Part shown: in pieces, positions 34,333 to 44,414 of the stretch
Layout: every line of letters starts with the position of its first letter
Position numbering within the stretch: position 1 is the stretch's first letter
DNA from: Anoplolepis gracilipes
Taxonomy: Eukaryota; Arthropoda; Insecta; Hymenoptera; Formicidae
Assembly (NCBI RefSeq): GCF_047496725.1
Contig: NC_132982.1
Coordinates: 372,001-436,000 of the forward strand
Length of the DNA stretch: 64,000 nucleotides
Reading direction: 5' to 3'
Program-made: the position numbers and the translations under genes
The notes under the pieces: model-generated
The model's database searches: none
What the model was told of the DNA's origin: nothing
Seen by the model: only the letters and a program-made list of their open reading frames with translations

Positions 34333-36070
34333 TTGCGTCTGAGATCCCTCGCGGAAGGTCATAGTGAGAGGGGCGAGGTGTCACTTGCGGTGTCTCTGGA
34401 CATCGCAAATGCATTCAACACTCTGCCCTGGGAGCGTATTCGGGAGGCCCTGAGAGATTTTGAAGTCCCCGAATACCTCCAGATGATGGTCGGGGATTAC
34501 CTCCGAGGCCCATATCTCCTTGCCCCGGGGCGGGACGGTCCAATGCAGGTCAGGCCTGTCATTAGGGGTGTTCCGCAGGGGTCAGTACTGGGCCCCCTGC
34601 TATGGAACATCGCCTACGACAGGGTCCTCACCTGCTGGCTTCCCCTAGGCTGCGACCTGGTGTGCTACGCGGATGACATCTTGGTCGTGGCTGGGGGGGC
34701 CAATTGGATAGAGGTGCGCAACACGGCGAGGCTGGCGGTGACAGAGGTAGTGCGCCGAATAGAGGCGGTCGGACTGAAGGTCGCGCTCCAAAAAACCGAA
34801 GCCGTGTTTATGCACGACGGCTCTCATGGGGCGCCACCGGAAACCCGACTGCCTCTGGGAAGAGACACCCTGGTATCTGTGGGGCCGAGTTTTAAATATC
34901 TTGGCCTCCAGATAGACGGCACTTGGAGGTTCAGGGAGCACTTTGCTCTCCTGACCCCCAAAGTGGCCAAGGCCTCCGCGGCGTTGGGCAATCTCCTGCC
35001 CAACCTCGGAGGGCCTGGAGGCATCGTCAGACGCCTCTGATGCGAGACGGTCCAGGCCATGACCCTGTATGGGGCCCCGGTCTGGGCCGAGAGGGTCATG
35101 GGAGATCGCGTATTGCGCGAAACACTTAGAAGAATTCAGCGTCCCATGGTCCTACGGGCGGTGCGGGCATACCGCACCGTCTCGCACAGGGCGGACACAA
35201 TCCTGGCCGGCCTGCCCCCATGGGAGCTGGTGGCACGTTCCCACGCCGAAGTATATCGGCGGGTGCGCCAGCTCTAGGAGGCAGGAAACAACATCCCCAT
35301 TACGGCCGGGATCAAGTAACATTTAAGGTGCCAGACCCGACGGCTCCTTCTGGTGAGGTGGAGAAGGTGGCCACCTCACCGTCGAAGAGACCCATGTGGG
35401 TCAAAGGACCGTCGAGACCATAGCTCCCCGTTTATCGGAATGGTTGACGGGGAGCCAGGGTATCTCTTTCAGAATGACGCAGGTCCTCACCGGACACGGC
35501 TGCTTCGATGAGTACCTGCACAGGATTGGAAAAGAGAGCGCCACTTCTTGCCACCACTGCGAGGATGGGAGGGACACGGTGCAGCACACGTTGGACAATT
35601 GTTTGGCGTGGGCAAATGAGCGCCGTGCCTTCACCGCAGTCATCGATTTTGACCTCTCTCCCAGGGCGGTAGTCACTGCAATGCTGGAAAGGGAGGTCAA
35701 ATGGAGGGCGGTGGTCTCCTTCTGCGAGACGGTTATGTCGCGGAAAGAGGATGCCGAGAGAGAGAGAGAGAGAGAGAGGGAGCGGCACGTTGTGCGAAAG
35801 CCTCGCCGACGTCGTCGTCTTCCTGCGGGGCAGCCCGGTGTCCACCGGGTTGCCGGCGGGGGGCTATGCCATCCCCGCCACCCCCACCCCTACCATCTCG
35901 AAAAAGAAACGGATGACGGCAAGGAGGAGAAACGTAGCCTGGTGAAAAATTCACCGGGGTGCGAGTGCGTTCCTTCCCCCCCTCTTACCACCTGCTGTCA
36001 TCCGTTCAGGCGAAGGATGGACGTCCCTTCATGGATAGAGGGGCCGTATGACCTCGTCTCCCCTTGGTAA
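34333..36070 (+). pseudogene. R1-clade reverse transcriptase relic
   Basis: The frame 34,333-35,040 reads the RT palm: VSLDIANAFNTLPW (catalytic Asp), GVPQGSVLGPLLWNIAYD, and the active-site box VCYADDILVV, followed by the thumb FKYLGLQID. A TGA at 35,038-35,040 interrupts it, the same frame continues to a TAG at 35,275, and a shifted frame (35,396-36,070) carries the C-terminal CHHC-type knuckle CHHCEDGRDTVQHTLDNC. An AG-repeat near 35,756-35,778 extends the end of this frame. R1/TRAS-type elements have this arrangement of RT then C-terminal zinc knuckle. The 5' endonuclease is absent, so the copy is dead. Confidence 0.85.
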
Positions 36071-36141
36071 GGAGATAGGGAGAGTCCCGGGACCTAGACT
36101 CGGGACTGGGGGGACCGGAGATCTTAATCTCTTAAAAAAAT
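36071..36141 (+). other. LINE 3' UTR with short A-rich tail
   Basis: A GC-rich hairpin (gtcccgggacc / gactcgggac) is followed by cttaaaaaaa, after which the composition changes. I read this as the end of the R1-like copy. Confidence 0.5.
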
Positions 36142-36159
36142 AACGTTTAATGACCAAAA

Positions 36160-36421
36160 GTTGTTCCGGATCGCCGACCGTCGGATGATGCAATCAGCTG
36201 ATTGCTACACGCGATGTGTGTATGTCTGAGTGTGTGCGTAAAAGAAAGGGACAGAGTGAGTGAGAGAAAGAGAGAAATAACCATCTCCGCGACGGCGACG
36301 CTCCTTCGATTGTCATCGACATTGTCGTCGACTTCAGACCGATCGATATATTGATTTTCCGGCTCAGCTGAGAGATACATCGCGTGTAGCAATCAGCTGA
36401 TCGCAGCGTCCGACGTTATTT
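36160..36421. mobile_element. Short inverted-repeat element
   Basis: Left arm 36,165-36,212 (CAATCAGCTGATTGCTACAC) and right arm 36,375-36,420 are inverted copies, about 45 bp each. The centre is unremarkable. It is a MITE-like remnant. Confidence 0.6.
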
Positions 36422-36760
36422 TAAGGAACACTTATTTCTGACGTAATTATAAGACATTTTCTTCTTTATCAAAATTTTATTTAAAGCATAATTTTATGTT
36501 ATAAGATAAAATGTTAGCGACTCATGCGGCGGTAATCACTCGTCGGTCAGCTACGCCCGCGCTCGCGGTGCGCCGCGCCACTCCTGCCTGCCTTCTATAC
36601 TCGACGTGTGATTTGCTAACTATTTTTGCTTATAACTCAAAAACTACGCTTCAAATCAAATTTTGGTAAAGGAAAAATTGTCTTAAAATTGCGCCAAGAA
36701 TACGTCATTTTACGGACGGAAGGTTGTTCTAGGACACTCTGTATATATATATATATATAT
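36422..36760. other. Unassigned stretch ending in a mariner-like terminus
   Basis: AT-rich sequence with a GC patch near 36,535-36,600. The end (ttctaggacactctgtata) resembles the ends of TA-target MITEs seen elsewhere in the window, but no partner end was found. Confidence 0.35.
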
Positions 36761-37355
36761 GTATATACACACAGCAATCAGAAGAATGTTTTATTTTTTA
36801 TTTATTTATTAACTATTTTTTTTAATAACAATATATATATACACGCAGTAATAAAAAGAATTTTTTTTTTATTTATTTTTTATTTATTTATTAACTTTTT
36901 TTAACAGTATTTGTGTATATATATATTTTATACATATATAATAAAAAGATTTTGTCATAAATAAGCTGTGAAGGATAAGAGAAAAGCTATACATATAAGA
37001 CATAAGACTCAAAGCGAGCCGTGAGCTACGTCGTGTGATGCTGCGTTGCCTCGCGAACTCGGTAGAAAGTGAGAAGAGGACAGAAAACATATATCTCTCC
37101 TTCTCTATTCTCCGAAGTTAGTCGAGGCGCCGAGCTCACACCTACAGGGTGTCCCCAACGGGCACCAGAGGAGGAGTTTCATCCCTCTCCCTCAGGGAGA
37201 GGGAATGATAGCGAGGACGGCACTAAGCAGTCAAACCGATGTCCTTCCCTGTTTCCCCTTCCTCTTCCCCGTCCTTCTTTCCCTGTGGTGACATCACAGA
37301 TTAATAGACAGATAGCCAAAGGCCTGGATGAAGACGAGATCAGCATTTCTCACTG
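36761..37355 (-). repeat. Inverted copy of the 23.5-23.9 kb repeat
   Basis: From 36,761 to 37,140 the sequence is the reverse complement of about 23,560-23,890, including the gtgagctacgtcgtgtgatg segment, and two AT-rich units stand in tandem at 36,770-36,915. The last part, to about 37,345, matches the segment at 5,345-5,400 in inverted orientation. This links the GC-rich LINE-like family to the AT-rich repeat. Confidence 0.7.
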
Positions 37356-38049
37356 ATTTCAGCGCCATACCGTAATAGTGGCCAATGCAGTAACTACTAA
37401 TACGTTCCTAGGATAAAATAAACGAATGAGTAAACAGATACCAAACTATTTTAATGTTAGCCATTTAGTATCTTATTATCGGTAATAGAAAATTGAACAT
37501 TTTACAATAAAAAAAGTTAAAAAAAACAATATAATATATTATAATATATGTATATATTGTGTATTGTATTATAAAAAAGATATTCGGGTTTTTAACGAAA
37601 AAAATAACTTACGAATTTTTTTTATATATTTAATAAATATTATGTATTACATATTGTATCATTTTTTACATATTATTATATATTTTTACATATTATTATT
37701 ATATATACATTTATATTAATTTTGTTTTAGGAGATTAAATATTAAAAACTGCAATGATATTAATATATAAAAATGATATATGTATAAACAATAAATTATT
37801 ATGCATATAAACTATTGTATATGGATATGTTTAACATATTGTATAATCTTTTCATATATATAATAATTTTTAAATTTTCTAAGATTGAATATTATATATA
37901 ATTGTAGATCTTTAACTATATATTATTTTTTTTTATTTTTCTAATATATTTTTTTATAATTTTTTTCTGTATTTTAATATAAATAAATATTAATTTATAT
38001 ACACGTAGAATCATCTTTATCATTATAAATCATTGATTTATTACAGTGG

Positions 38050-38081
<32 letters not shown>

Positions 38082-38314
38082 CGTGCGTGCGTGCGTGCCT
38101 GTGTGTGTGTGTATTTTTGAAGTTTATAAGAATGTTTAGTAAAATATAGGATTACACATAATTAATTCTTTTACATAATAAATTTAATTAAAATTATCTA
38201 ATTGTGTCATGTGTTTCATATGTTATTTCAATCGCATAAATCTCAATAATTTATTAAAATTACTTTTAAAAAGCTTAAATAAAGAATAAAAAGCTTTTAT
38301 TTTCATTTATATAT
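37356..38314. other. AT-rich stretch without recognised genes
   Basis: Very AT-rich with a TA run and a TGCG run at about 38,050-38,115. I see no gene. Confidence 0.6.
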
Positions 38315-38932
38315 TGTTACGTCCCGGCAAAATTTTTCTCATTTACTTTTAAGAAACACTAAACTTATAATATAAAGCCAAACGACAAGTTACCGACTAC
38401 ATTTTAGCCGATAAGTTATTCACTAAGACAAGTTACCCATTATAACCGTTACCAACTCTAGCCGACAGTACAAAACGTTAATCATAAAATAGCTGCTCTC
38501 CCACCATCATAAGACTCTCCCGCTACTCCGAACCCTTAGATAACTTCCTACGCGTCTACCCCACTTTTCAACCCTGACCCGCACAAACCGAGGGACCTCA
38601 AAACAGTCCCAAAAATCGACACATCAATTCGAGACTCTGAGCGATGCACTTCTCTCTCTAGAAGTGCTCCTCATCCTAGAAATTCTATTTACGCGATTCC
38701 ATTTCCAAGTCAATACTTTCTCGCTTTCCATATCCACATTCGTTTCCATCTCAGTACGCGATCCTATTCCATACAGTTCCATTTCAACGTCATTCTACCT
38801 CACGCGAGCGCCTGTTATATCGTTACTTCATTATACTACGTCCGTACCCTGCGTCAGTTCTCCGCGCCGATAGCTCTCCGATTCATATTCACGCGTCACC
38901 ACTGTAACCATCCAATGTAAGTTTAGTCAAAA

Positions 38933-38938
38933 TATACA
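38933..38938. repeat. Polinton target-site duplication, left (TATACA)
   Basis: TATACA directly precedes the element end AGTAGTG at 38,939. The same six bases follow the other end. A 6-bp duplication is the known Polinton signature. Confidence 0.9.
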
Positions 38939-39510
38939 AGTAGTGTTATAGTGGGGATTCTAAGCCATGGGGCGCTGAGGGGGGTGCGGGGGCGGGGGTA
39001 TCTGGGAGGCGCGAGGAGTCTGATGTTAGGGAAAGGGGGGTGGGGGAGGGGAAGGGTCCTACACACGTTCGAAAGTAGATGTTTATCTTTGCGGTTGATT
39101 TTATAGCCGGGGGCATTTTAGAAGTCATAAAATTGTTTTTTTTTCTAGTTTTATGATCATTTTATGGTCATTATATATCATTAGGATTTTAAGCGCCGAC
39201 GTTCGGCAGCTTTGTACCCTCGCGGAAAATCTCCCATAAAACTGGAGCAAAACATCTTCCGAAATTTTTAGGGAAAGAACTGCAACTGCAAGGTGTTTAT
39301 CTTTGTGGTTGATTTATAGCCGGGAGACATTTTAGAAACCATAAAACTGTTTTTTTCTTTTTTTCTAATTTTTATGATCATTTTATGACCATTAGAATAT
39401 TATGGAAAAAGAGATTTTAAGCGCCGGCATTCGGTAGCTTTGCACCCTCGCGGAAAATCTCCCATAAAACTGGAGCGAAACATCTTCCATAATTTTAAGG
39501 AAAGAATGCA
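38939..39510 (+). repeat. Polinton left terminal inverted repeat (~570 bp)
   Basis: It is collinear with 56,445-57,017 in inverted orientation. Landmark ggaaagaactgcaactgcaa is ~350 bp from both ends. It contains about two copies of a ~260-bp subrepeat with tatagccggg, a cattttatg hairpin region and gcgccgacgttcggcagctt. A further subrepeat-like copy lies just inside (39,535-39,640) on this side only. Confidence 0.9.
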
Positions 39511-39736
39511 ACGCATCAGCGCCATTATGGAAAAAAAAGATTTTAATCGCCGGCGTTCGGCAGCTTTGCACCCTCGCGGAAAATCTCCCATAAAACTGGA
39601 GCGAAACATCTTCCATAATTTTTAAGGAAAGAATGCAACGCACCAGCGCCAACATTCGGCTGCTCGAATTTGAGAATCTGTCTCCGCGTTAAAACGTATT
39701 CAACAGTCGTCGAGTGTCTTTCGATTTAGTGCTAAA

Positions 39737-40168
39737 ATGGATATAGAAGATGTGATTGTCATCGAAGACAATGAAGACAATGAAGATGTGGTTATTATCG
39801 ACGACAGCGATGAAGAAGTGGAAATAGTAAATGACTCTGATTATGAGAGTGATCCGGAAGACTATTTGAATGAACAAGTAGTGCCGTTAGTGCGTGAAGA
39901 TTTACGAATTATAACTGAACGGCAGGAAATGTGTAACATCATATTTTATTACGAAGTAAAAAAGTATGACAACGACGAGGAAAATAGTGAAAAATTTTGT
40001 TCGGGATGTTTCATCGAAGTTCAAGATTTATATACACAAGGTAAAATTGTGTATAAACATGAAACAGGACAATATATTTATCACGGTTGGAACTCGTGTA
40101 ATAATTGTGGACACTCACTGTGCCAAGTAATAGCATGTAGTGTGTGCCGTTTTTGTGCGCAGCAATAA
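39737..40168 (+). CDS. Acidic zinc-binding protein, left end of Polinton
   Basis: The 143-aa product begins with a very acidic stretch (VIIDDSDEEVEIVNDSDY) and ends in a Cys-rich module: C-x-I-I-FYYE, FCSGC, W-x-SCNNC and CSVCRFCAQQ. Cys pairs at this spacing predict one or two zinc sites. A related protein is encoded at the right end (55,754-56,128) in the inward orientation, sharing the acidic lead, the C-x-I-x-FYY box, CxxC, W-x-SC and the C-x-V-C end. Function is unknown; a regulator of element genes or a nucleic-acid-binding protein is possible. It starts at the ATG 227 bp inside the TIR, and no TATA box is evident. Confidence 0.65.
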   Translation: MDIEDVIVIEDNEDNEDVVIIDDSDEEVEIVNDSDYESDPEDYLNEQVVPLVREDLRIITERQEMCNIIFYYEVKKYDNDEENSEKFCSGCFIEVQDLYTQGKIVYKHETGQYIYHGWNSCNNCGHSLCQVIACSVCRFCAQQ

Positions 40169-40207
40169 ACTTTTGTAGACATTTGCTAGGATTAAGTGCT
40201 GTGAAAA

Positions 40208-40504
40208 ATGGTGACCGAAAAACTATTGAATGCGGTGGTGGAGTTTCAACGAAATCGCGAACTTGACATAAAAAATTCCTCAACAGTGATCTTTAAACTA
40301 CAAAGTTATATATGGACGAATGAAAACAACAGACTAAGGGGAAAGCCTTGCGAGAATTGCTGTTTACCAGGCGGAAATCGGCAAGCATGTCTTGAGCAGT
40401 TACAAGAAATCCATCGGGAAATCCGTCAACATATCGATAACATGTTGTATCTACAACATGTTATCGACAATGATCCAGATTCTGATACTGATTCTGATCA
40501 GTAA
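40208..40504 (+). CDS. Small Cys- and Asp-rich Polinton protein, 98 aa
   Basis: The product has an N-terminal helix-like half, a Cys cluster (CENCCLPGGNRQAC) and a helix (QEIHREIRQHIDNML), and it ends in an acidic tail DSDTDSDQ. I do not recognise the family. The transcript may be spliced in its 3' UTR: GTAAGT at 40,507 or 40,525 and an AG at 40,585-40,586 after a T-rich tract. It follows the acidic zinc protein by 39 bp in the same orientation. Confidence 0.5.
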   Translation: MVTEKLLNAVVEFQRNRELDIKNSSTVIFKLQSYIWTNENNRLRGKPCENCCLPGGNRQACLEQLQEIHREIRQHIDNMLYLQHVIDNDPDSDTDSDQ

Positions 40505-40506
40505 TT

Positions 40507-40586
40507 GTAAGTAATCCTTGATGTGTAAGTATTCTTTTTCAAATTATAAAAATATTAATAAATTTTTTTTTTTTTCTGTTATGCAG
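40507..40586 (+). other. Predicted 3'-UTR intron
   Basis: Donor TTGTAAGTAA and acceptor TTCTGTTATGCAG bracket an AT-rich 80-bp segment just after the stop codon at 40,504. A second possible donor lies at 40,525. A similarly placed intron is found at 42,096-42,172. Confidence 0.45.
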
Positions 40587-40740
40587 GAGCCCTACCTGGA
40601 CGCCACCACGACCGCCCGGTCATCCCCTCCAGCGCCTCGCAGCAGCAGTCGCCGTCGTGCCGTACCGCTCGACCATCGGCGTGCAATCTCTTATATATAT
40701 TTTTTTTTTTATATCTTTTTCTTTTTATTTTTATTTTTAA

Positions 40741-40743
<3 letters not shown>

Positions 40744-40814
<71 letters not shown>
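40744..40814. repeat. (CA)n microsatellite
   Basis: A long CA run stands in the 3' region of the small gene. A related CA/CGCA run at 42,216-42,294 is in the duplicated downstream unit. Confidence 0.95.
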
Positions 40815-40817
<3 letters not shown>

Positions 40818-41340
40818 TTTTTGTAAATAAACACACACTTTTTTAAATAAAAAAAAAAAAAATTATGTTAAACACATATAATTGCTTGCTTGCGCTTCCT
40901 TCATCTATCCCATCCTTCTTCCTTCATATACTAGATATAATTAGATATAATAACTTAATATTTAATATAAAAAAAAAATATAAAAAGAAAAAAAAAGAAA
41001 AAAAATAATAAAAAGGAAGAAAAAAAATAATAAAAAGAAAAAAAAAATTATAAAAAGAAAAAAAAAGAAAAAAGAAAAAAATTACTGTTTGCGTTCTCGC
41101 TTTCCTTCACTTCGCGCTATCTCTTTCTTTCCTAGCACTTACTCTCTCGCTCTCCTTCGCCTCGCGCTATCTCTTTCTTTCCTAGCGTTTATTCTCTCGC
41201 TCTCCTTCGCCTCACTCTCTCACGATCTTTAAACCTTACGTTATTTCTAATGTAGCGCTATCTCTTTCTTTCCTATCGCTCTCCTTCGCCTCGCACTCAC
41301 TTTTAGATGTTGGCTCTCTCTCTCTTTCACGGTCCCTTCG
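40815..41340 (+). repeat. Duplicated gene-tail unit, copy A
   Basis: The sequence from ttttgtaaataaacac through attgcttgcttgcgcttcct and tagatataattagatataat recurs at 42,297-42,450. It is followed by a CT-rich tandem repeat of ~55 bp (ctctccttcgcctcgcgcta and tctttctttcctagcg), also present at 42,456-42,570. An AATAAA in each copy could end the transcripts. An A-rich insertion (40,975-41,080) is specific to this copy. Confidence 0.8.
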
Positions 41341-41379
41341 CTGGAGCAGGCATAAAGTTTAGAATAGAAATTTTTGGTT

Positions 41380-41455
41380 GACACTGCAACGAACAGGTCG
41401 GGCCGTTTTTAAAGGTGCAAAAACGCATGATTGATTTATAGCCGGGGGACTCCAT
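41380..41455 (+). repeat. Internal copy of TIR-type sequence
   Basis: The motif caacgaacaggtcgggccgt, followed by a gatttatagccgggggac box, resembles sequence just inside the right TIR (56,320-56,410, inverted). It stands upstream of the spliced gene at 41,632. Confidence 0.55.
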
Positions 41456-41631
41456 AAAATTCACGTTAACTTTTATTTTTTTTATTAGTTGTAAAGAGTA
41501 GGCATTCGTACTAGCTCTTATGCCATGCTCACCCCCTACCCTTTTTACCGAGACGTTACCTAGCTCTCGCTGGAGCTGGCATAAAGTATCTGACTATTGA
41601 CGAGTGAGCGTATTTTGTTAAAACAAAGAAA

Positions 41632-42044
41632 ATGTCGCAAATTATTGCGTTCATGCATGCGATGTTTGAGACGGGATTCCGTCACCTACGGCTTCCGGAA
41701 TGGATCGACCATCGCCGGTACCATCGCCGCCGCTCACTTCGAAGAGCGCGAAATCTGGCCCGCGCCCTATTCCAGGCGCTACTGGAGGTCCTGTTTGGAA
41801 ATGTAAGTAGTTTTTATTATTATTTTTATACGCTTTTTTTTTATTTATAATATATTTATAATATATTTATAATATATTTATATATTTTTTATAGATTTTC
41901 GAAATAGGTGCTGATCCGATCCCTGGATATATAAGCGTAGCGCACATGCAGTATGTGCGCTGCGTGCGGGCCAATCGAAGGGAGGCCGAAGAATGGCAGG
42001 ATTTATGGCATGATCGCTTCCGTGGCCAGGAAATGTGCACATAG
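41632..42044 (+). CDS. Two-exon basic protein of the Polinton, 106 aa
   Basis: Exon 1 (41,632-41,802) and exon 2 (41,895-42,044) are both open and joined in phase 0 by a 92-bp intron with GTAAGT and TTTTTTATAG. Exon 1 encodes an Arg-rich segment (HRRYHRRRSLRRARNLAR) followed by a Leu-rich helix. Exon 2 adds ADPIPGYISVAH and a Trp/Arg-containing helix to the stop. I do not recognise the family; a basic, helix-rich nucleic-acid-binding protein is the impression. A further intron (42,096-42,172) follows the stop in the 3' UTR. An open frame broken only by a consensus intron argues for a real spliced gene. Confidence 0.6.
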
Positions 42045-42095
42045 AGAGGGACATATTTGACCTCCGCAGGCTGTTCGGAGAGAGAAGCCCTATTT

Positions 42096-42172
42096 GTAAG
42101 TATCTCTATAATATGGTCAAATTTTAAATATATTTTAAAATACTAATAAAAATGTTCCTTTTTCTGTTTCAG
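42096..42172 (+). other. Predicted 3'-UTR intron of the two-exon gene
   Basis: Donor TTTGTAAGTA and acceptor CCTTTTTCTGTTTCAG bound a 77-bp AT-rich segment 51 bp past the stop codon. Confidence 0.5.
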
Positions 42173-42296
42173 AGATCTCTCCTTCCCCTGATTTTAACTT
42201 TATTTTATTTTTATCCACACACACACACACACACGCACGCACGCACGCACGCACGCACACACGCACGCACGCACGCACGCACGCACACACACACCG

Positions 42297-42600
42297 ATTT
42301 TTTTTTGTAAATAAACACTTTTTAAATAAAAAAAAATTATGTTAAAACACATATAATTGCTTGCTTGCGCTTCCTTCATCTATCCCATCCTTCTTCTTTC
42401 ATATATTAGATATAATTAGATATAATAACTTAATATTTAATATAAAAAATTCTGTTTGCGTTCTCGCTCTCCTTCGCCTCGCGCTATCTCTTTCTTTCCT
42501 AGCGTTTACTCTCTCGCTCTCCTTCGCCTCGCGCTATCTCTTTCTTTCCTAGCGCTTACTCTCTCGCGGTCCCTAGCTTCGCATCTCCCTTCCCAGCATG
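42297..42600 (+). repeat. Duplicated gene-tail unit, copy B
   Basis: Second copy of the 40,815-41,340 unit, without the A-rich insertion, including the CT-rich tandem tract. The two copies put the same tail after two different small genes, so a local duplication of ~1.45 kb with divergence of the coding parts is likely. Confidence 0.75.
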
Positions 42601-42755
42601 ACGTCATTCCCCGCAACGAGCTACATATGAGAACTGGGACTGTTTACGGGTGGGAGGAAGCACGGATGGGAAATGCGTGCGAGTAAATTATATCATGATT
42701 TAAATTAAAAAAAAAACTTTATTCTTCTCTTTTATATATATATTTTTTTTTTTTA

Positions 42756-43498
42756 TTACATATTGTGACTAAAAACTAAAGCTACCAGTTCGCAATCGAC
42801 GAGTTGATGTTTATTGAAGGCGTCGCTGGCGCATATTACATTTGACACTTTTTTATTATCCCTTATAGTCGACGCGATATTGGAGAATTGTGTAAACTTA
42901 GTATCGACTGTCTCGGCGATTCTAACCAATCGATCAAAGGTTACATCGATGCATTGATCGAGATTAAACATACGGTGTAACGTCGGTTCAATCATCATCA
43001 TGCGTACGTTTAAAGATTCGAGACTTATAAGTTTAGTATCATTAATCGTATGAACTCGCACTGTTAGCGGTCCAACGCTTATAAAATTATAGGTATCCCT
43101 AGAGTCCTTTCGCAGTAAATCGTGAATATTGCGACGTTGCTCGTAGAGTCCCTTCCACGAGAGATAATACCAGTTCCTTTCCTTGATAATCTCCTATGAC
43201 AATTTCCACGTAACTCGGTGTACCCACGTTGATACCAATTTCAAGAAATTTGAATTCCGTGGTTGTCAATGCGTATCGTCTACTTAGTATACGAATCGCA
43301 CGACGCTTCAACGAAATGCTGTAGAAAAATAAAATAAAAAAAAATTAGTTTAAAAACAATTTGTGAAAAAATAGAAAGAAGTTAAACAAAAACTTACTTG
43401 TCACATTTGTTCTCAAACAATGAAGTTTCATAACGATTCGGTACGTAATTATTCACGCTTCTGCTGGGGCTGCCACTGCTTCTTTCGACGTAGTACAT
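42756..43498 (-). pseudogene. Spliced Polinton protein, possible PC4-like fold, one frameshift
   Basis: Exon 1 (43,398-43,498) starts MYYVERSS. A 79-bp intron (43,319-43,397; GTAAGT, CTACAG) joins it in phase to exon 2. Exon 2 reads a beta-rich domain (FKFLEIGINVGTPSYVEIVI, then GKELVLSL) and then, in another frame from about 43,165 to 42,756, a helical C-terminal part (HRMFNLDQCIDVTFDRLVRI). A single-base shift near 43,160-43,175 separates the two. The strand pattern followed by a W-containing helix recalls the PC4/SUB1 single-strand DNA-binding fold, which would suit late transcription or replication, but this is a weak resemblance. The frame is also open upstream of the ATG. Confidence 0.5.
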
Positions 43499-43778
43499 AT
43501 TTCCAGATTTCAAAAGTGGACCACTTTCACGAACGGTTAACGCAACACTGACCGTATGAAGAATCAAATATACGTGACATCCCGTTTTTCAAAGTAGTGG
43601 GAGATTAGTGGTAAATGTGGTGGGAGATTTTAGAATACTTTAGTGCTCTGAAATTTTTAGAAGGGAGAGAGAGACGATACTCGGATAAAAAGAATTCTTA
43701 AATGACTTGTGAAGGAGGGAGGGAGAGAGGGAATGAGGAGGGGGAATAAGAAATAAAACATATTAGTGTTTAAATATT

Positions 43779-44309
43779 TTATTTTTCCAAATCTTGCAAT
43801 TCTTTCTGGCGTTGCGACCACCAGTTAAATATTTTGAATACATTTTGTAATGCGCAATTCTTAACATGTTTTTCACATCGTATAGTATTTTTAACATCTA
43901 GATTATTTAGAGATTCGATATCGTCGTAATCAGCATCCAAGGTCTCAATGATTAAATTTTCTCTCGCATCGTCCCCGAGCATATTAGCAAGCCATTCTCG
44001 TTTCTGGCATCCTTTAACGTATACGATACACTGCATTTTATCATCTTCTTCTTCAACTACAGCTGTTGTAATCAATCGTTTCGCCATGCTGTACGCAACG
44101 ATTCCATCCTCCCATTGTAGTCCATGATGATCCGCCATCAACCATGAAGCTTGACACTTTTCGGATTTTGTAAGGAGATGCCATGGTATAGGACTCCGAA
44201 AAATGTAGTGTGCGAGAACAGTTCCTCTTCTCAGCACCGCCACCTCCTTTGCGATGAATTTATTCGAAACGACAAATCCTTGCAGATCGACAAACGTTGG
44301 TACAGACAT
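43779..44309 (-). CDS. Conserved Polinton-associated protein, possible RNase H-like nuclease
   Basis: The 176-aa product has VDLQGFVVSNKFIAKEVAVL, then HYIFRSPIPW, WLMADHHGLQWEDG and a C-terminal half with IVYVKGCQKREWL. The early Asp and Glu, the HHG-x-x-W box and the YVKG-x-x-K-x-x-WL segment suggest a DEDD-type RNase H fold. That reading is from pattern alone and is not certain. The gene is intact, lies downstream of the capsid gene in the same direction with ~105 bp between them, and belongs to the leftward block. Acidic residues near the C-terminus are followed by a Cys/Trp-containing tail. Confidence 0.55.
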   Translation of the reverse strand: MSVPTFVDLQGFVVSNKFIAKEVAVLRRGTVLAHYIFRSPIPWHLLTKSEKCQASWLMADHHGLQWEDGIVAYSMAKRLITTAVVEEEDDKMQCIVYVKGCQKREWLANMLGDDARENLIIETLDADYDDIESLNNLDVKNTIRCEKHVKNCALQNVFKIFNWWSQRQKELQDLEK

Positions 44310-44414
44310 GATGAGATCTCTTTTTGTCAGTTAAGAAGAATGACAACCATCTCGTAACACTCGGATTTATATCCATTACATCTTTCCCTCTCTCTAAATT
44401 ATTGTCGCAAACAC

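Noticed and set aside
39392..39655. Open frames inside the left TIR repeats
   Set aside because: They repeat the same peptide because of the TIR subrepeat and have no counterpart to a known gene.
40518..40836. Coding frames through the CA microsatellite (His-Thr or Cys-Val repeats)
   Set aside because: They are translations of the dinucleotide repeat and lie in the predicted 3' UTR.
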